Shown piece after piece: positions 1 through 6,149 of a DNA stretch of 9,301 nt. The position numbers were made by a program, and so were the translations under genes. The stretch is from Caldisericota bacterium (GTDB lineage Bacteria; Caldisericota; Caldisericia; Cryosericales; Cryosericaceae): NCBI GenBank assembly GCA_026390195.1, contig JAPLGK010000112.1:1-9301 (forward strand), read 5' to 3'. The notes below the pieces were generated by a model that was not told where the DNA came from, searched no databases, and saw nothing but the letters and a program-made list of their open reading frames with translations. Every line of letters begins with the position of its first letter. Within the stretch, counting starts at the first letter, position 1.

Positions 1-647
1 ATGAGGCCGACGGCGCTGTAGGGCATCTCTATCTGAGTGAGACGTTGCCACCAGTTGAAGCGATAGATGGTGCCGGCCTCCTGGAGATCCTGCGGTACCG
101 ACTTGAGGGAGTTGTAGAAGCTGAAGGTCATGTTCCATGCCTGTCCCGTGAAGATCATCAGGACGGCAGCAAGTTCCAGTCCAATGTTGCTGCTGGGGAA
201 GAGGGACACCAGTGCCAGCACGACGCCCGGCATGAACCCCAGGACGGGGATGCTCTGCAGGATGTCCAGAATGGGGACAAGCAGTCTCTCGGCCAGCCGG
301 TCCTTGGCCGCCCAGTATCCGTACACAATAGTGAAGAGGAAGGAAATGCTGTAGGCAGCCAATCCTCGGACCAGAGAGAAGAACGTGTACCGCGGCAGCG
401 CACGGAACGAGAGGTCGATCAGCACCGTAGGCCTCAGAACTCCCGTCCACTCGCGGCCGACCTGAGTTATGCCGTAGAATACACCGAGGATCCCTAGAAT
501 AATCACGATGTCAGCCAGCGCTCCACTGTGGTAGAATGCCATGATGGCGCCTGACTGACCCCATGCTAAGGGGGACATGGCTCGCGTGCGCGGACGACTT
601 CCTCTCGGGCTTGTCTTGATGAGTTGGTTTTCGAGCGGTTCCTGCAT
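1..647 (-). CDS. ABC transporter permease, NitT/TauT-like anion class (5' part only)
   Basis: This is the N-terminal 215 residues of an inner-membrane ABC permease; the gene continues past the left edge. The start is the ATG at 645-647, because GAGGAG lies 5 nt upstream on the minus strand; in-frame ATGs at 578 and 542 lack a comparable site. A basic, polar cytoplasmic N-terminus (about 35 residues) is followed by hydrophobic segments near residues 43-62, 90-112, 122-150 and 157-175. A typical EAA cytoplasmic loop follows, with VPQDLQEAG at 184-192 and a W-W-Q-R-L-T-Q-I-E-M-P stretch after it; this loop docks on the ATPase. The run DILQSIPVLGFMPG (128-141) is characteristic of the SsuC/TauC/NitT-like family. 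The wording resembles the duplicated, roughly 570-residue anion-type permeases (COG4986 class), but only the first half is visible, so the duplication is unproven and the substrate unknown. It is transcribed divergently from the potassium operon. Confidence 0.85.
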   Translation of the reverse strand, partial: MQEPLENQLIKTSPRGSRPRTRAMSPLAWGQSGAIMAFYHSGALADIVIILGILGVFYGITQVGREWTGVLRPTVLIDLSFRALPRYTFFSLVRGLAAYSISFLFTIVYGYWAAKDRLAERLLVPILDILQSIPVLGFMPGVVLALVSLFPSSNIGLELAAVLMIFTGQAWNMTFSFYNSLKSVPQDLQEAGTIYRFNWWQRLTQIEMPYSAVGL

Positions 648-692
648 GGTATCTCCTCACGACGGCAAATGTACGCGGCTCATGGTAGCACG

Positions 693-726
693 GTTGCAGG
701 GGGCCTGCAACAATGCAGGAGCCTGC
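693..726. repeat. Alternating four-arm inverted repeat (operator or attenuator-like)
   Basis: Four arms alternate in sequence: GTTGCAGG (693-700), CCTGCAAC (704-711), TGCAGG (714-719), CCTGC (722-726). Arms 1 and 2 pair perfectly over 8 bp around a GGG loop. Arms 2 and 3 pair over 6 bp (CCTGCA with TGCAGG) around ACAA. Arms 3 and 4 pair over 5 bp with a 2-nt gap. The pairings are mutually exclusive, as in an attenuator leader. Equally, it could be two tandem dyad operator sites. It sits 46 nt upstream of the permease start and 55 nt upstream of the -35 box facing the potassium operon. No T-tract follows either strand, so a classical intrinsic terminator is not indicated. The repeats are seen; the function is inferred. 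Confidence 0.5.
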
Positions 727-780
727 GGATGGGTTTCCTGGGGCGATGTGAAGGACCCTCAAGCATGGAGCCTGGATACC

Positions 781-808
781 TTGACGTGCGCCAGGGATTG
801 TCTATACT
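781..808 (+). promoter_or_regulatory. Sigma-70-type promoter for the Trk operon
   Basis: A -35 box TTGACG (781-786, 5 of 6 consensus) and a -10 box TATACT (803-808, 5 of 6) are separated by 16 nt. Transcription would start near 814-816, leaving a leader of roughly 45 nt before the ceoB-like start at 859. No equally good promoter was found for the divergent permease, and no riboswitch was recognised in the interval 648-858. Confidence 0.65.
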
Positions 809-858
809 ACGAATTTTGTGATGAGTCCGTTCTAAGGATTTGCAAGGAGATGTCTGTT

Positions 859-1515
859 ATGTATATCATTATCGTTGGTTGTGGGCGCCTTGGCGCCGAG
901 CTCGCCACGAAGCTCTCGGAAGAAGGCCATGATGTGGCCGTGGTAGACCGCAATCCAGGCAACTTCGGTCGGCTCAGCGACGAGTTCAATGGCACTACTG
1001 TCACGGGAGTTGGATTTGATATGGAGGTGCTCAAGTCCGCGGGGATTGAGCATGCCGATGGGTTCGCCGCAGTGACTGACGGGGACAACATGAACATCAT
1101 GGCCGCGCAGGTCGCCAAGACCATTTTCAAGGTTCCCATGGTGATTGCTCGCGTGTTCGATCCGGTCAAGGGCGAGACCTACAGGGCTCTCGGCCTCGAG
1201 ACGGTCTGTCCAACGACTTCAGCCGCAAACATCATCTACAGCAAGTTCATGATCCGCAGCGAGGACAGTCACTTCATCCTGCCCGGCGGGGGTATCGAAC
1301 TGGTCGAAGTCGCGTTTCACACCAGGATTCCGGCAACAACGATAGCTGAGATAGAGGCTCTGGACGACTTCAAGGTCATCTCGCTGACGCGCGATGGAAC
1401 CACGACTTTTCCCAAAGGGACCGACGTTCTCGCCGAAAGCGATCAACTGCTGGTGGCGCTGCACGTATCGGATCTTCCAAAGGTCAGCGCGATCTTCCAT
1501 CTGAATGAGAGGTAG
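859..1515 (+). CDS. trkA: TrkA-type K+ uptake regulator, CeoB-like (single RCK unit)
   Basis: This is a cytoplasmic regulatory subunit of a Trk/Ktr potassium transporter, 218 residues. The ATG at 859 is chosen because AAGGAG (844-849) lies 9 nt upstream; an in-frame ATG at 850 is too close to it. The N-terminal TrkA_N/RCK Rossmann domain opens with MYIIIVGCGRLG, giving GxGxxG at residues 7-12 and the ribose-binding acidic residue D30 after strand 2 (AVVDR), so NAD(H) or another adenine nucleotide is the likely ligand. It carries GVGFDMEVL where many RCK proteins have GDatD, and DGDNMNIMAAQVAK further on; both are typical of the actinobacterial CeoB type. Residues from about 135 form a TrkA_C domain. 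It is about half the length of E. coli TrkA, so it should pair with the following gene to form the ring under TrkH. It is the first gene of the operon; the stop is 4 nt before the next start. Confidence 0.9.
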   Translation: MYIIIVGCGRLGAELATKLSEEGHDVAVVDRNPGNFGRLSDEFNGTTVTGVGFDMEVLKSAGIEHADGFAAVTDGDNMNIMAAQVAKTIFKVPMVIARVFDPVKGETYRALGLETVCPTTSAANIIYSKFMIRSEDSHFILPGGGIELVEVAFHTRIPATTIAEIEALDDFKVISLTRDGTTTFPKGTDVLAESDQLLVALHVSDLPKVSAIFHLNER

Positions 1516-1519
1516 AGCC

Positions 1520-2179
1520 ATGTACATCATTATTGCAGGTGGAGGAAAGGTCGGGTCCTATCTTGCTCATTTGCTTGTTGGCAAGGGGTATGACGTTGCC
1601 GTTATCGAACAGGATGCAGGGGCTTGTGAGGCGTTGTCGAATTGGGGAAAGGCGCTTGTCATCAACGGGGACTGCTGCGATCTTTCGGCCCTCATCGACG
1701 CCGGCATCGAGAAGACCGACCGGTTTGCAGCGGTAACGGGAGACGATGCCGACAACCTGGTGGCGTGTCAGCTTGCCAAGGTGCGGTTCAATGTTCCGCT
1801 CACAACAGCTCGCATCAACGACCCCCGCAACGAGGACATCTTCCACAAGTTCGGCGTGGACTTTGCGCTTAACTCAACGAATATCCTTGCGACGGTTATC
1901 GAAGAAGGCATCATTGTCAACGACATGATCCCTCTCGTGTCATTGGGCAAGGGCAAGGCGACTCTTGTCGAACTGAAGATATCCAGTGAGTCTCCTGTGA
2001 CAGGGAAGACCATAAGGGAGTTGACATGGCCCACCGGGTGCGTCGTGGCAGCCATCATGCATGAGGGGGAGGTGATCTTCCCGCGGGGAGCCACCGTGCT
2101 GAATGCGGGCGACATCGTCGTTGGCCTCGTAGCTCCTGAGGCGGAAGAGCAGTTCAGACGAGTATTCGGGAGGAGGTGA
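1520..2179 (+). CDS. trkA: TrkA-type K+ uptake regulator, CeoC-like (single RCK unit)
   Basis: This is the second half-size RCK protein (219 residues), the probable partner of the preceding gene in the cytoplasmic gating ring of the K+ channel. The ATG at 1520 is preferred over 1505 because GAGAGG (1507-1512) sits 7 nt before it, inside the end of the upstream gene. The Rossmann motif is GGGKVG (7-12), with E30 ending strand 2. NGDCCDLSALIDAGI has the usual GD nucleotide-contact pair, and GDDADNLVACQLAK follows. The TrkA_C part includes SPVTGKTIRELTWP and ends with the usual LNAGDIVVGLVAPE strand-turn. The two regulators share the MYIII start and overall plan but differ strongly in motif, consistent with an old duplication and specialised roles, as in the CeoB/CeoC pair of mycobacteria. 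The stop codon overlaps the Shine-Dalgarno site of the small membrane gene. Confidence 0.9.
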   Translation: MYIIIAGGGKVGSYLAHLLVGKGYDVAVIEQDAGACEALSNWGKALVINGDCCDLSALIDAGIEKTDRFAAVTGDDADNLVACQLAKVRFNVPLTTARINDPRNEDIFHKFGVDFALNSTNILATVIEEGIIVNDMIPLVSLGKGKATLVELKISSESPVTGKTIRELTWPTGCVVAAIMHEGEVIFPRGATVLNAGDIVVGLVAPEAEEQFRRVFGRR

Positions 2180-2184
2180 CCGTC

Positions 2185-2322
2185 ATGAAGGAAAGGACTC
2201 GCATGAATCGTAGGACCTCTCTCGGTCGTGACCTCCTGGGGATGCTCACAGAGGTTGCGTTTACAGGTAGTCTCATCGGGGTCGGGTTTCTCATCTCCCG
2301 GCTGTTCTTCGTGGGGCGCTAG
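2185..2322 (+). CDS. Small single-helix membrane protein in Trk operon (45 aa)
   Basis: This short gene of 45 codons is easily missed. It has the best ribosome site in the operon: AGGAGGTGA (2171-2179), overlapping the ceoC-like stop, 5 nt before the ATG. The product begins with a strongly basic stretch (K, R, R, N-R-R, R within the first 15 residues). It then has one hydrophobic helix at about residues 24-43 (VAFTGSLIGVGFLISRLFF) and ends in VGR. The positive-inside rule predicts a cytoplasmic N-terminus. Its TAG is 3 nt before the trkH ATG, whose own ribosome site is weak, so translation of trkH may depend on this frame. Function is unknown. The layout recalls KdpF, a small helix that stabilises the Kdp potassium pump, but no sequence similarity to KdpF is claimed; a remote AtpI/AtpZ-like helix is another possibility. 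The alternative is a purely translational-coupling leader. Confidence 0.72.
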   Translation: MKERTRMNRRTSLGRDLLGMLTEVAFTGSLIGVGFLISRLFFVGR

Positions 2323-2325
2323 ACC

Positions 2326-3849
2326 ATGGTTCGCAGGGTCTGGAGAGAGGACTTTCGTATCATAGGATACTATAGTGGCCTCGTTACCATCGGCGTCGGT
2401 CTGCTGATGCTCATTCCGATGGTGACCAGTCTTGTTTTTCGTGAATGGGCCTCCGCTTTGGATTTTGCGATTTCTGCTGTACTCACGCTGCTCGTCGGAT
2501 ACGTCCTGGCGCTCGTCTCTCGTACGAAGAGCACGCCGGGGCTTACCCATGCGATGGTCATCGCTGCGGGATCATGGCTGGTCGCGATGGTGCTCTCGGG
2601 CGTGCCATACGTGCTGAGCGAGCACATGAAGTCCTTTCTGGACGCGTGCTTCGACACGCTGAGCGGGTATACGACGACGGGCATGTTTCTCCTGCAGGAC
2701 CTGGATCACATCTCGCAGGGACTGAACATGTGGCGCCATCTGCTGACGTACGTCGGCGGTCAAGGGATCGTCGTGCTGGCTCTGACGTTCCTGATCGGTT
2801 CCACGGGCGGTGCGTTCAAGATTATGGTCGGCGAAGGCAAGGAAGAGAAGCTCGAGCCCAACGTCCGGCACATCGCGGTCCTCATCTGGCGCATTTCCCT
2901 CATCTACTTGGGCGTCGGCACTGTTGTCCTTGGATTCATTGCCATGGCGAATGGCATCAAGCCGTACCTTGCATTCTTTCACGGCGCGTACGTTTTCATG
3001 TCCGCCTGGAGCACCGGAGGTTTCGCCCCCCAAAGCCAGAACATGCTGTACTATCACAGCAGCACGATGGAGATCGCCAGTATGGTGTTTTTCATCCTGG
3101 GCTCATTCAACTTCGCTCTGCACTATGCCGTCTGGAGCGGCAACCGCAGGGAGATCCTTCGCAACGTTGAGATTGTCTCGTTTACTATCACCGTATTGAC
3201 GACGTTTTCTCTCGTGTGTCTGGCACTGATGCAGCAAGGCGTATATCCGAATGCCGTGGCATTGTTCCGGCGCGGATTCTTTCAGCTGGTGTCCGGCCAT
3301 ACGACGACCGGCCAGTCCAACATCTACGCGCGGACGTTTGTGCGCGAATGGGGGCCTCTGGGCATGCTTGCGACGACCATTGCCATGGCTATCGGCGCGA
3401 GCGCCGCTTCGACTGGCGGCGGGTTCAAGGGGCTGCGTATGGGCATCATCGTCAAGGGGATAGCGACCGACATCAGGAAGCTCCTGTCTCCCGAGCGTGC
3501 TGTCGTCACGGGGCACTATCATCACCTGCATGACAACGTCATCAGCGACGGCGTGGTCAAGAGTGCGGCAGTCATCGTCGTCCTGTACGTCCTCATCTAT
3601 GTTGTTGGCGCCGTCGTCGGCATGGCCTACGGATACCCCTTGGCAGATGCGCTCTTCGAGTCCGTGTCGGCCGGCAGCAACACGGGGCTTTCGTGTGGGG
3701 TGACACAGGCCGGCATGCCCACATTACTGAAAATCGTGTACATGCTGGAAATGTGGATGGGACGCCTGGAGTTCCTGTCGGTATTTACCCTGTTCGGGTT
3801 CGTCGCCACAAGCGTTCGGAGCATGAGACTCAGGAAGGTGGCCGCATGA
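2326..3849 (+). CDS. trkH: TrkH/KtrB-type K+ channel subunit
   Basis: This is the membrane pore subunit of a Trk potassium uptake system, 507 residues, the normal length for the family. All four M1-P-M2 repeats and their selectivity filters are visible: SGYTTTGM (113-120), SAWSTGGFAP (226-235), SGHTTTGQSN (323-332) and SAGSNTGLSCG (448-458). Each has the central glycine needed for K+ coordination. The family signature MWMGRLEFLSVFTLFGF closes the fourth repeat (477-493). The region 351-364 (TIAMAIGASAASTGG) corresponds to the flexible intramembrane loop of the third repeat that gates the pore. The ATG at 2326 follows the small gene by 3 nt and has only a weak GTGGGG upstream, suggesting coupled translation. 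The two RCK proteins encoded upstream should bind its cytoplasmic face. The stop overlaps the next start (ATGA). No broken filter or frameshift was seen. Confidence 0.95.
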   Translation: MVRRVWREDFRIIGYYSGLVTIGVGLLMLIPMVTSLVFREWASALDFAISAVLTLLVGYVLALVSRTKSTPGLTHAMVIAAGSWLVAMVLSGVPYVLSEHMKSFLDACFDTLSGYTTTGMFLLQDLDHISQGLNMWRHLLTYVGGQGIVVLALTFLIGSTGGAFKIMVGEGKEEKLEPNVRHIAVLIWRISLIYLGVGTVVLGFIAMANGIKPYLAFFHGAYVFMSAWSTGGFAPQSQNMLYYHSSTMEIASMVFFILGSFNFALHYAVWSGNRREILRNVEIVSFTITVLTTFSLVCLALMQQGVYPNAVALFRRGFFQLVSGHTTTGQSNIYARTFVREWGPLGMLATTIAMAIGASAASTGGGFKGLRMGIIVKGIATDIRKLLSPERAVVTGHYHHLHDNVISDGVVKSAAVIVVLYVLIYVVGAVVGMAYGYPLADALFESVSAGSNTGLSCGVTQAGMPTLLKIVYMLEMWMGRLEFLSVFTLFGFVATSVRSMRLRKVAA

Positions 3850-4364
3850 ACAGACTCTGTGCCGTTCTGACAGTCGTGGCGCTCGCAGCCCTGATCGTCG
3901 CGCCGGTTCCCGCAAGCGCCGGACAGCCGGCCCTGCTGTCGACGACTGAACTTGTGGAAAACTCCTACAAGTGGGATGGGAAGACGGTGTCGTTCAAGGG
4001 AGAGGTATTGGGGGATCTGATGGTGCGCAAGGACGGCACATGGATGAACCTGTCGGATGGCAACAACACTGCCATGGGGGTGTTTGTGCCAAAGGGCGTT
4101 GCCATGCCTGCCATTTCGCACGCGGAGGACTACCGTACAGTTGGAGACGTCGTGCTCATCACCGGTGTCTTCCACCGCACGTGCGTCCAGCACGAGGGTG
4201 AGACCGATATCCATGCCCTGAGCGTGACGGTTCTGACGCCTGGTTCCACCAAGGCAAACCCCATCCACCTCGACAGGGTCGTGTGGCTTGTTGTTCTTGC
4301 CGGGCTACTGAGTCTGGTCATGTGGTTCTACTATCGCAAACCGGCTCGCGGGACCAAGCGCTGA
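3846..4364 (+). CDS. Membrane-anchored exported OB-fold-like protein, Trk operon
   Basis: This is a 172-residue protein of unknown function. The ATG at 3846 overlaps the trkH stop (ATGA), and AAGGTGG (3834-3840) supports it. The N-terminus is a signal peptide: MNR, a hydrophobic core to about residue 22, and an ASA|GQ cleavage site after residue 25. Residues about 33-133 form an all-beta-looking domain (STTELVENSYKWDGKTVSFKG, then GTWMNLSDGNNTAMGVF, and DVVLITGVFH) resembling OB-fold proteins of the nucleic-acid-binding-like superfamily, though nucleic acid binding is unlikely outside the cell. A transmembrane helix follows at 144-163, with a basic tail RKPARGTKR. The predicted topology is an extracytoplasmic domain with a single C-terminal anchor. 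Tight coupling to trkH suggests a co-expressed partner or a K+/osmotic-stress envelope factor; this is inference. It is the last gene before the terminator. Confidence 0.82.
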   Translation: MNRLCAVLTVVALAALIVAPVPASAGQPALLSTTELVENSYKWDGKTVSFKGEVLGDLMVRKDGTWMNLSDGNNTAMGVFVPKGVAMPAISHAEDYRTVGDVVLITGVFHRTCVQHEGETDIHALSVTVLTPGSTKANPIHLDRVVWLVVLAGLLSLVMWFYYRKPARGTKR

Positions 4365-4395
4365 GTATCGCAATCGGAACGTCGGTGCAAAACAA

Positions 4396-4421
4396 GGAGG
4401 CCCCGCGGGAGCGGGGCCTCC
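4396..4421. terminator. Bidirectional intrinsic terminator between convergent operons
   Basis: A perfect 11-bp G+C-rich stem, GGAGGCCCCGC (4396-4406) with GCGGGGCCTCC (4411-4421), closes a GGGA loop. Read on the minus strand it is followed by TTGTTTT, a fair T-tract that suits the amidohydrolase. On the plus strand the following bases are TGCTATCT, so termination of the Trk operon is probably weaker. It lies 32 nt past the OB-fold gene stop and 23 nt past the amidohydrolase stop. Confidence 0.85.
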
Positions 4422-4443
4422 TGCTATCTATGCTCTCCACTGC

Positions 4444-6036
4444 TCAGGCTTTGAATGCGACGTCGCCTGCAACGATAGTGGCGAGGACTTGAGTCGACCG
4501 TACTGCCTGCGGGTCATTATCCTCCGTGATGTCCCTCGAGAGGACGACGACATCTGCGTCCTGACCTTCCGCGAGGTTGCCCCGCTGTCCGAAAAGGCCT
4601 ACGGAGCTCTGAGGTGCCACGGTGTATGCGGTGAGCGCTTCCGGCACGCTGACGCACTGCTCACTTTGGTATGGAAGTTCGCCTGCCCGTGTCCGGAATG
4701 CTGCGAACGCGATGCCCTTGAGTGCATCAGGGTCTTCGACGGGTGCGTCGGATCCAAAGTTCAGCTCCACGCCGCTGTCGAGCAGTGACCTGAAGGCATA
4801 CGAATGAGGATGCGGCGTGGGGAAGGCTGTCTTCAGCTTCCCGATATCGAGGTCGAGGTGCGAGGGCTGCACGGACGCTGTGATCCCGAGGTTGGCAAAG
4901 CGTTCCACGTCCTCGGGGCGCAGGAACTGGGCGTGTTCTATGCGGTGGTGGGCATGCCCCTTGGAGGCGGCGACGCCGGCTTGTTCGAGCGCATCAAGCG
5001 TCTCCTTGTTCGCCCTGTCGCCGATGGCATGGACCCATACCCACAAACCGTTCTCGTCCGCCTTGCGGAATCGATCGGCCAGCCAGTTCACGGATTCATA
5101 GGTGTGGTAGCCATGGTTGCCGGGTGTTCCTGGCCACGGTTCCTCCATGTACGCAGTCCGGGAACCCAGTGAGCCGTCAGCGAAAACCTTGATGCCCCCG
5201 AGTCGGAGGAAGTCTGAGCCGAAACCGGACCGCAGCCCGAGCGAGACAGCCGCGTCGAGGTTGTCGAGGGCGACGGCCTGCCAGATCCGGATGCGAGGTT
5301 CGTCGCTCATGGCGGGGATCAGCGCCTGGAGTTCCGGGAGAATGCCATAGTCCATGCTGCAGCACGAGGCAAATCCCATTGAAAGCAGTTTGCTGATGGC
5401 CATATGGAGTGCAGCGAACCGTTCGTCGAGCTGGGGGGCGGGAATGCGGGAAAGGACCCAGTCCTGAGCGGCGTCGCGGACGATGCCGGTGGGGCCGTCC
5501 GTGTCACATGGAACGAGGTCGGTGCCGAACGGGCGGGAATCCCACAGGCCAGCTGCCTTGAGAGCGGCCGTGTTGAGCCACAGCGAGTGGTAGTCCTTGC
5601 GGTTGAGAACTACTGGTGAGCTCGGGTAGAGGTCGTCGAGCTGGCGGCGATGTGGGCTGTCGGACCAGAGTTCGTCGTCCCAGCAATCACCCCGGATCCA
5701 GCCTCCGTCGTCCAGTCTCCCGGCCAGACGGATGCGCTCCAACGCGCCGTCGAGTGAGGTCTCGCCATTGAGGTTTATGTGCAGGAGCGAGAACCCGTAC
5801 AGGTCAAGGTGCAGGTGAGAGTCCATGAATGCCGGATAGCATGTCGCCCCAGGTGTACCGGCGAAATCGAGGACCTGTGCGTTCCTGCTGGAGGCCATAG
5901 CCTGAACATCGTCAGTACTTCCGATACGGTCGATGATTCCATTTCTCAAGTACAGGGCGTTGCCTGTCTGTTCCCACCATCCGCTCAGCGACGACATTAC
6001 CCTGACATGGAGCAGTGCCGTGTCTTCGTGCTGCAT
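4444..6036 (-). CDS. YtcJ-like amidohydrolase (Amidohydro_3 family)
   Basis: This is a metal-dependent hydrolase of the TIM-barrel amidohydrolase superfamily, about 530 residues, the usual size for YtcJ-like proteins. The ATG at 6036 is chosen because GGAGG (6046-6050) lies 9 nt upstream; the in-frame ATG at 6042 is only 3 nt away, and the open frame further up lacks a site. Metal and catalytic residues are all present: HLH at 74-76 in FMDSHLHLD, K283 in GGIKVFADGSLGSRTA, H336 in WVHAIGD, H368 in HHRIEHAQ, and D430 in NFGSDAPVEDP. The first ~60 and last ~50 residues form the composite beta-sandwich flanking the barrel (EGQDADVVVLSRD near the end). No signal peptide is seen, so it is cytoplasmic. 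The substrate cannot be read from sequence; family members act on formamides, exoenzyme-like amides and other C-N bonds. It lies 113 bp downstream of the HAD gene and may share its transcript or use its own promoter. Confidence 0.93.
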   Translation of the reverse strand: MQHEDTALLHVRVMSSLSGWWEQTGNALYLRNGIIDRIGSTDDVQAMASSRNAQVLDFAGTPGATCYPAFMDSHLHLDLYGFSLLHINLNGETSLDGALERIRLAGRLDDGGWIRGDCWDDELWSDSPHRRQLDDLYPSSPVVLNRKDYHSLWLNTAALKAAGLWDSRPFGTDLVPCDTDGPTGIVRDAAQDWVLSRIPAPQLDERFAALHMAISKLLSMGFASCCSMDYGILPELQALIPAMSDEPRIRIWQAVALDNLDAAVSLGLRSGFGSDFLRLGGIKVFADGSLGSRTAYMEEPWPGTPGNHGYHTYESVNWLADRFRKADENGLWVWVHAIGDRANKETLDALEQAGVAASKGHAHHRIEHAQFLRPEDVERFANLGITASVQPSHLDLDIGKLKTAFPTPHPHSYAFRSLLDSGVELNFGSDAPVEDPDALKGIAFAAFRTRAGELPYQSEQCVSVPEALTAYTVAPQSSVGLFGQRGNLAEGQDADVVVLSRDITEDNDPQAVRSTQVLATIVAGDVAFKA

Positions 6037-6069
6037 GATCATATTCCTCCCGCCCACATGCGGACGCTC

Positions 6070-6078
6070 ATCATAGCA
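6070..6078 (-). promoter_or_regulatory. Possible extended -10 promoter for the amidohydrolase
   Basis: On the minus strand the sequence reads TGCTATGAT, an extended -10 motif (TGn plus TATGAT), placed 34 nt upstream of the amidohydrolase start. No recognisable -35 box is at the right distance, which is tolerated with extended -10 elements. The 113-bp gap after the HAD gene makes an internal promoter plausible, but the match is short. Confidence 0.35.
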
Positions 6079-6149
6079 AGAAACCCCGAAGTCCCAGGGC
6101 GGCACGTTCCAGAACTGGCAGGACCATTGTAGGTCGGCAGGCGCAGGCT

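Noticed and set aside
45..497. A 150-codon plus-strand frame at the left edge
   Set aside because: It is a Q/E/H-rich shadow opposite the ABC permease, which has convincing membrane segments and an EAA loop.
767..774. Direct repeat GGAGCCTG, also at 718-725
   Set aside because: An 8-nt repeat with no further spacing pattern; within chance for this composition.
577..858. In-frame upstream extension of the first TrkA protein by 94 codons
   Set aside because: It has no ribosome site, spans the promoter and inverted repeats, and reads as non-family sequence. The AAGGAG at 844-849 and the MYIII start fix the true start at 859.
648..858. Possible c-di-AMP (ydaO-type) riboswitch upstream of the K+ operon
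   Set aside because: Expected because such switches often control Ktr genes, but the conserved core was not seen and the promoter leaves only about 45 nt of leader, too short for that aptamer.
1768..2550. A 260-codon open frame on the minus strand
   Set aside because: It is antisense to the CeoC-like gene, the microprotein and trkH; its composition is unlike a folded protein and no family is recognisable.
2445..3170. A 241-codon frame inside trkH, other frame
   Set aside because: It is an Arg/His-rich shadow of trkH, whose own frame carries all four selectivity filters.
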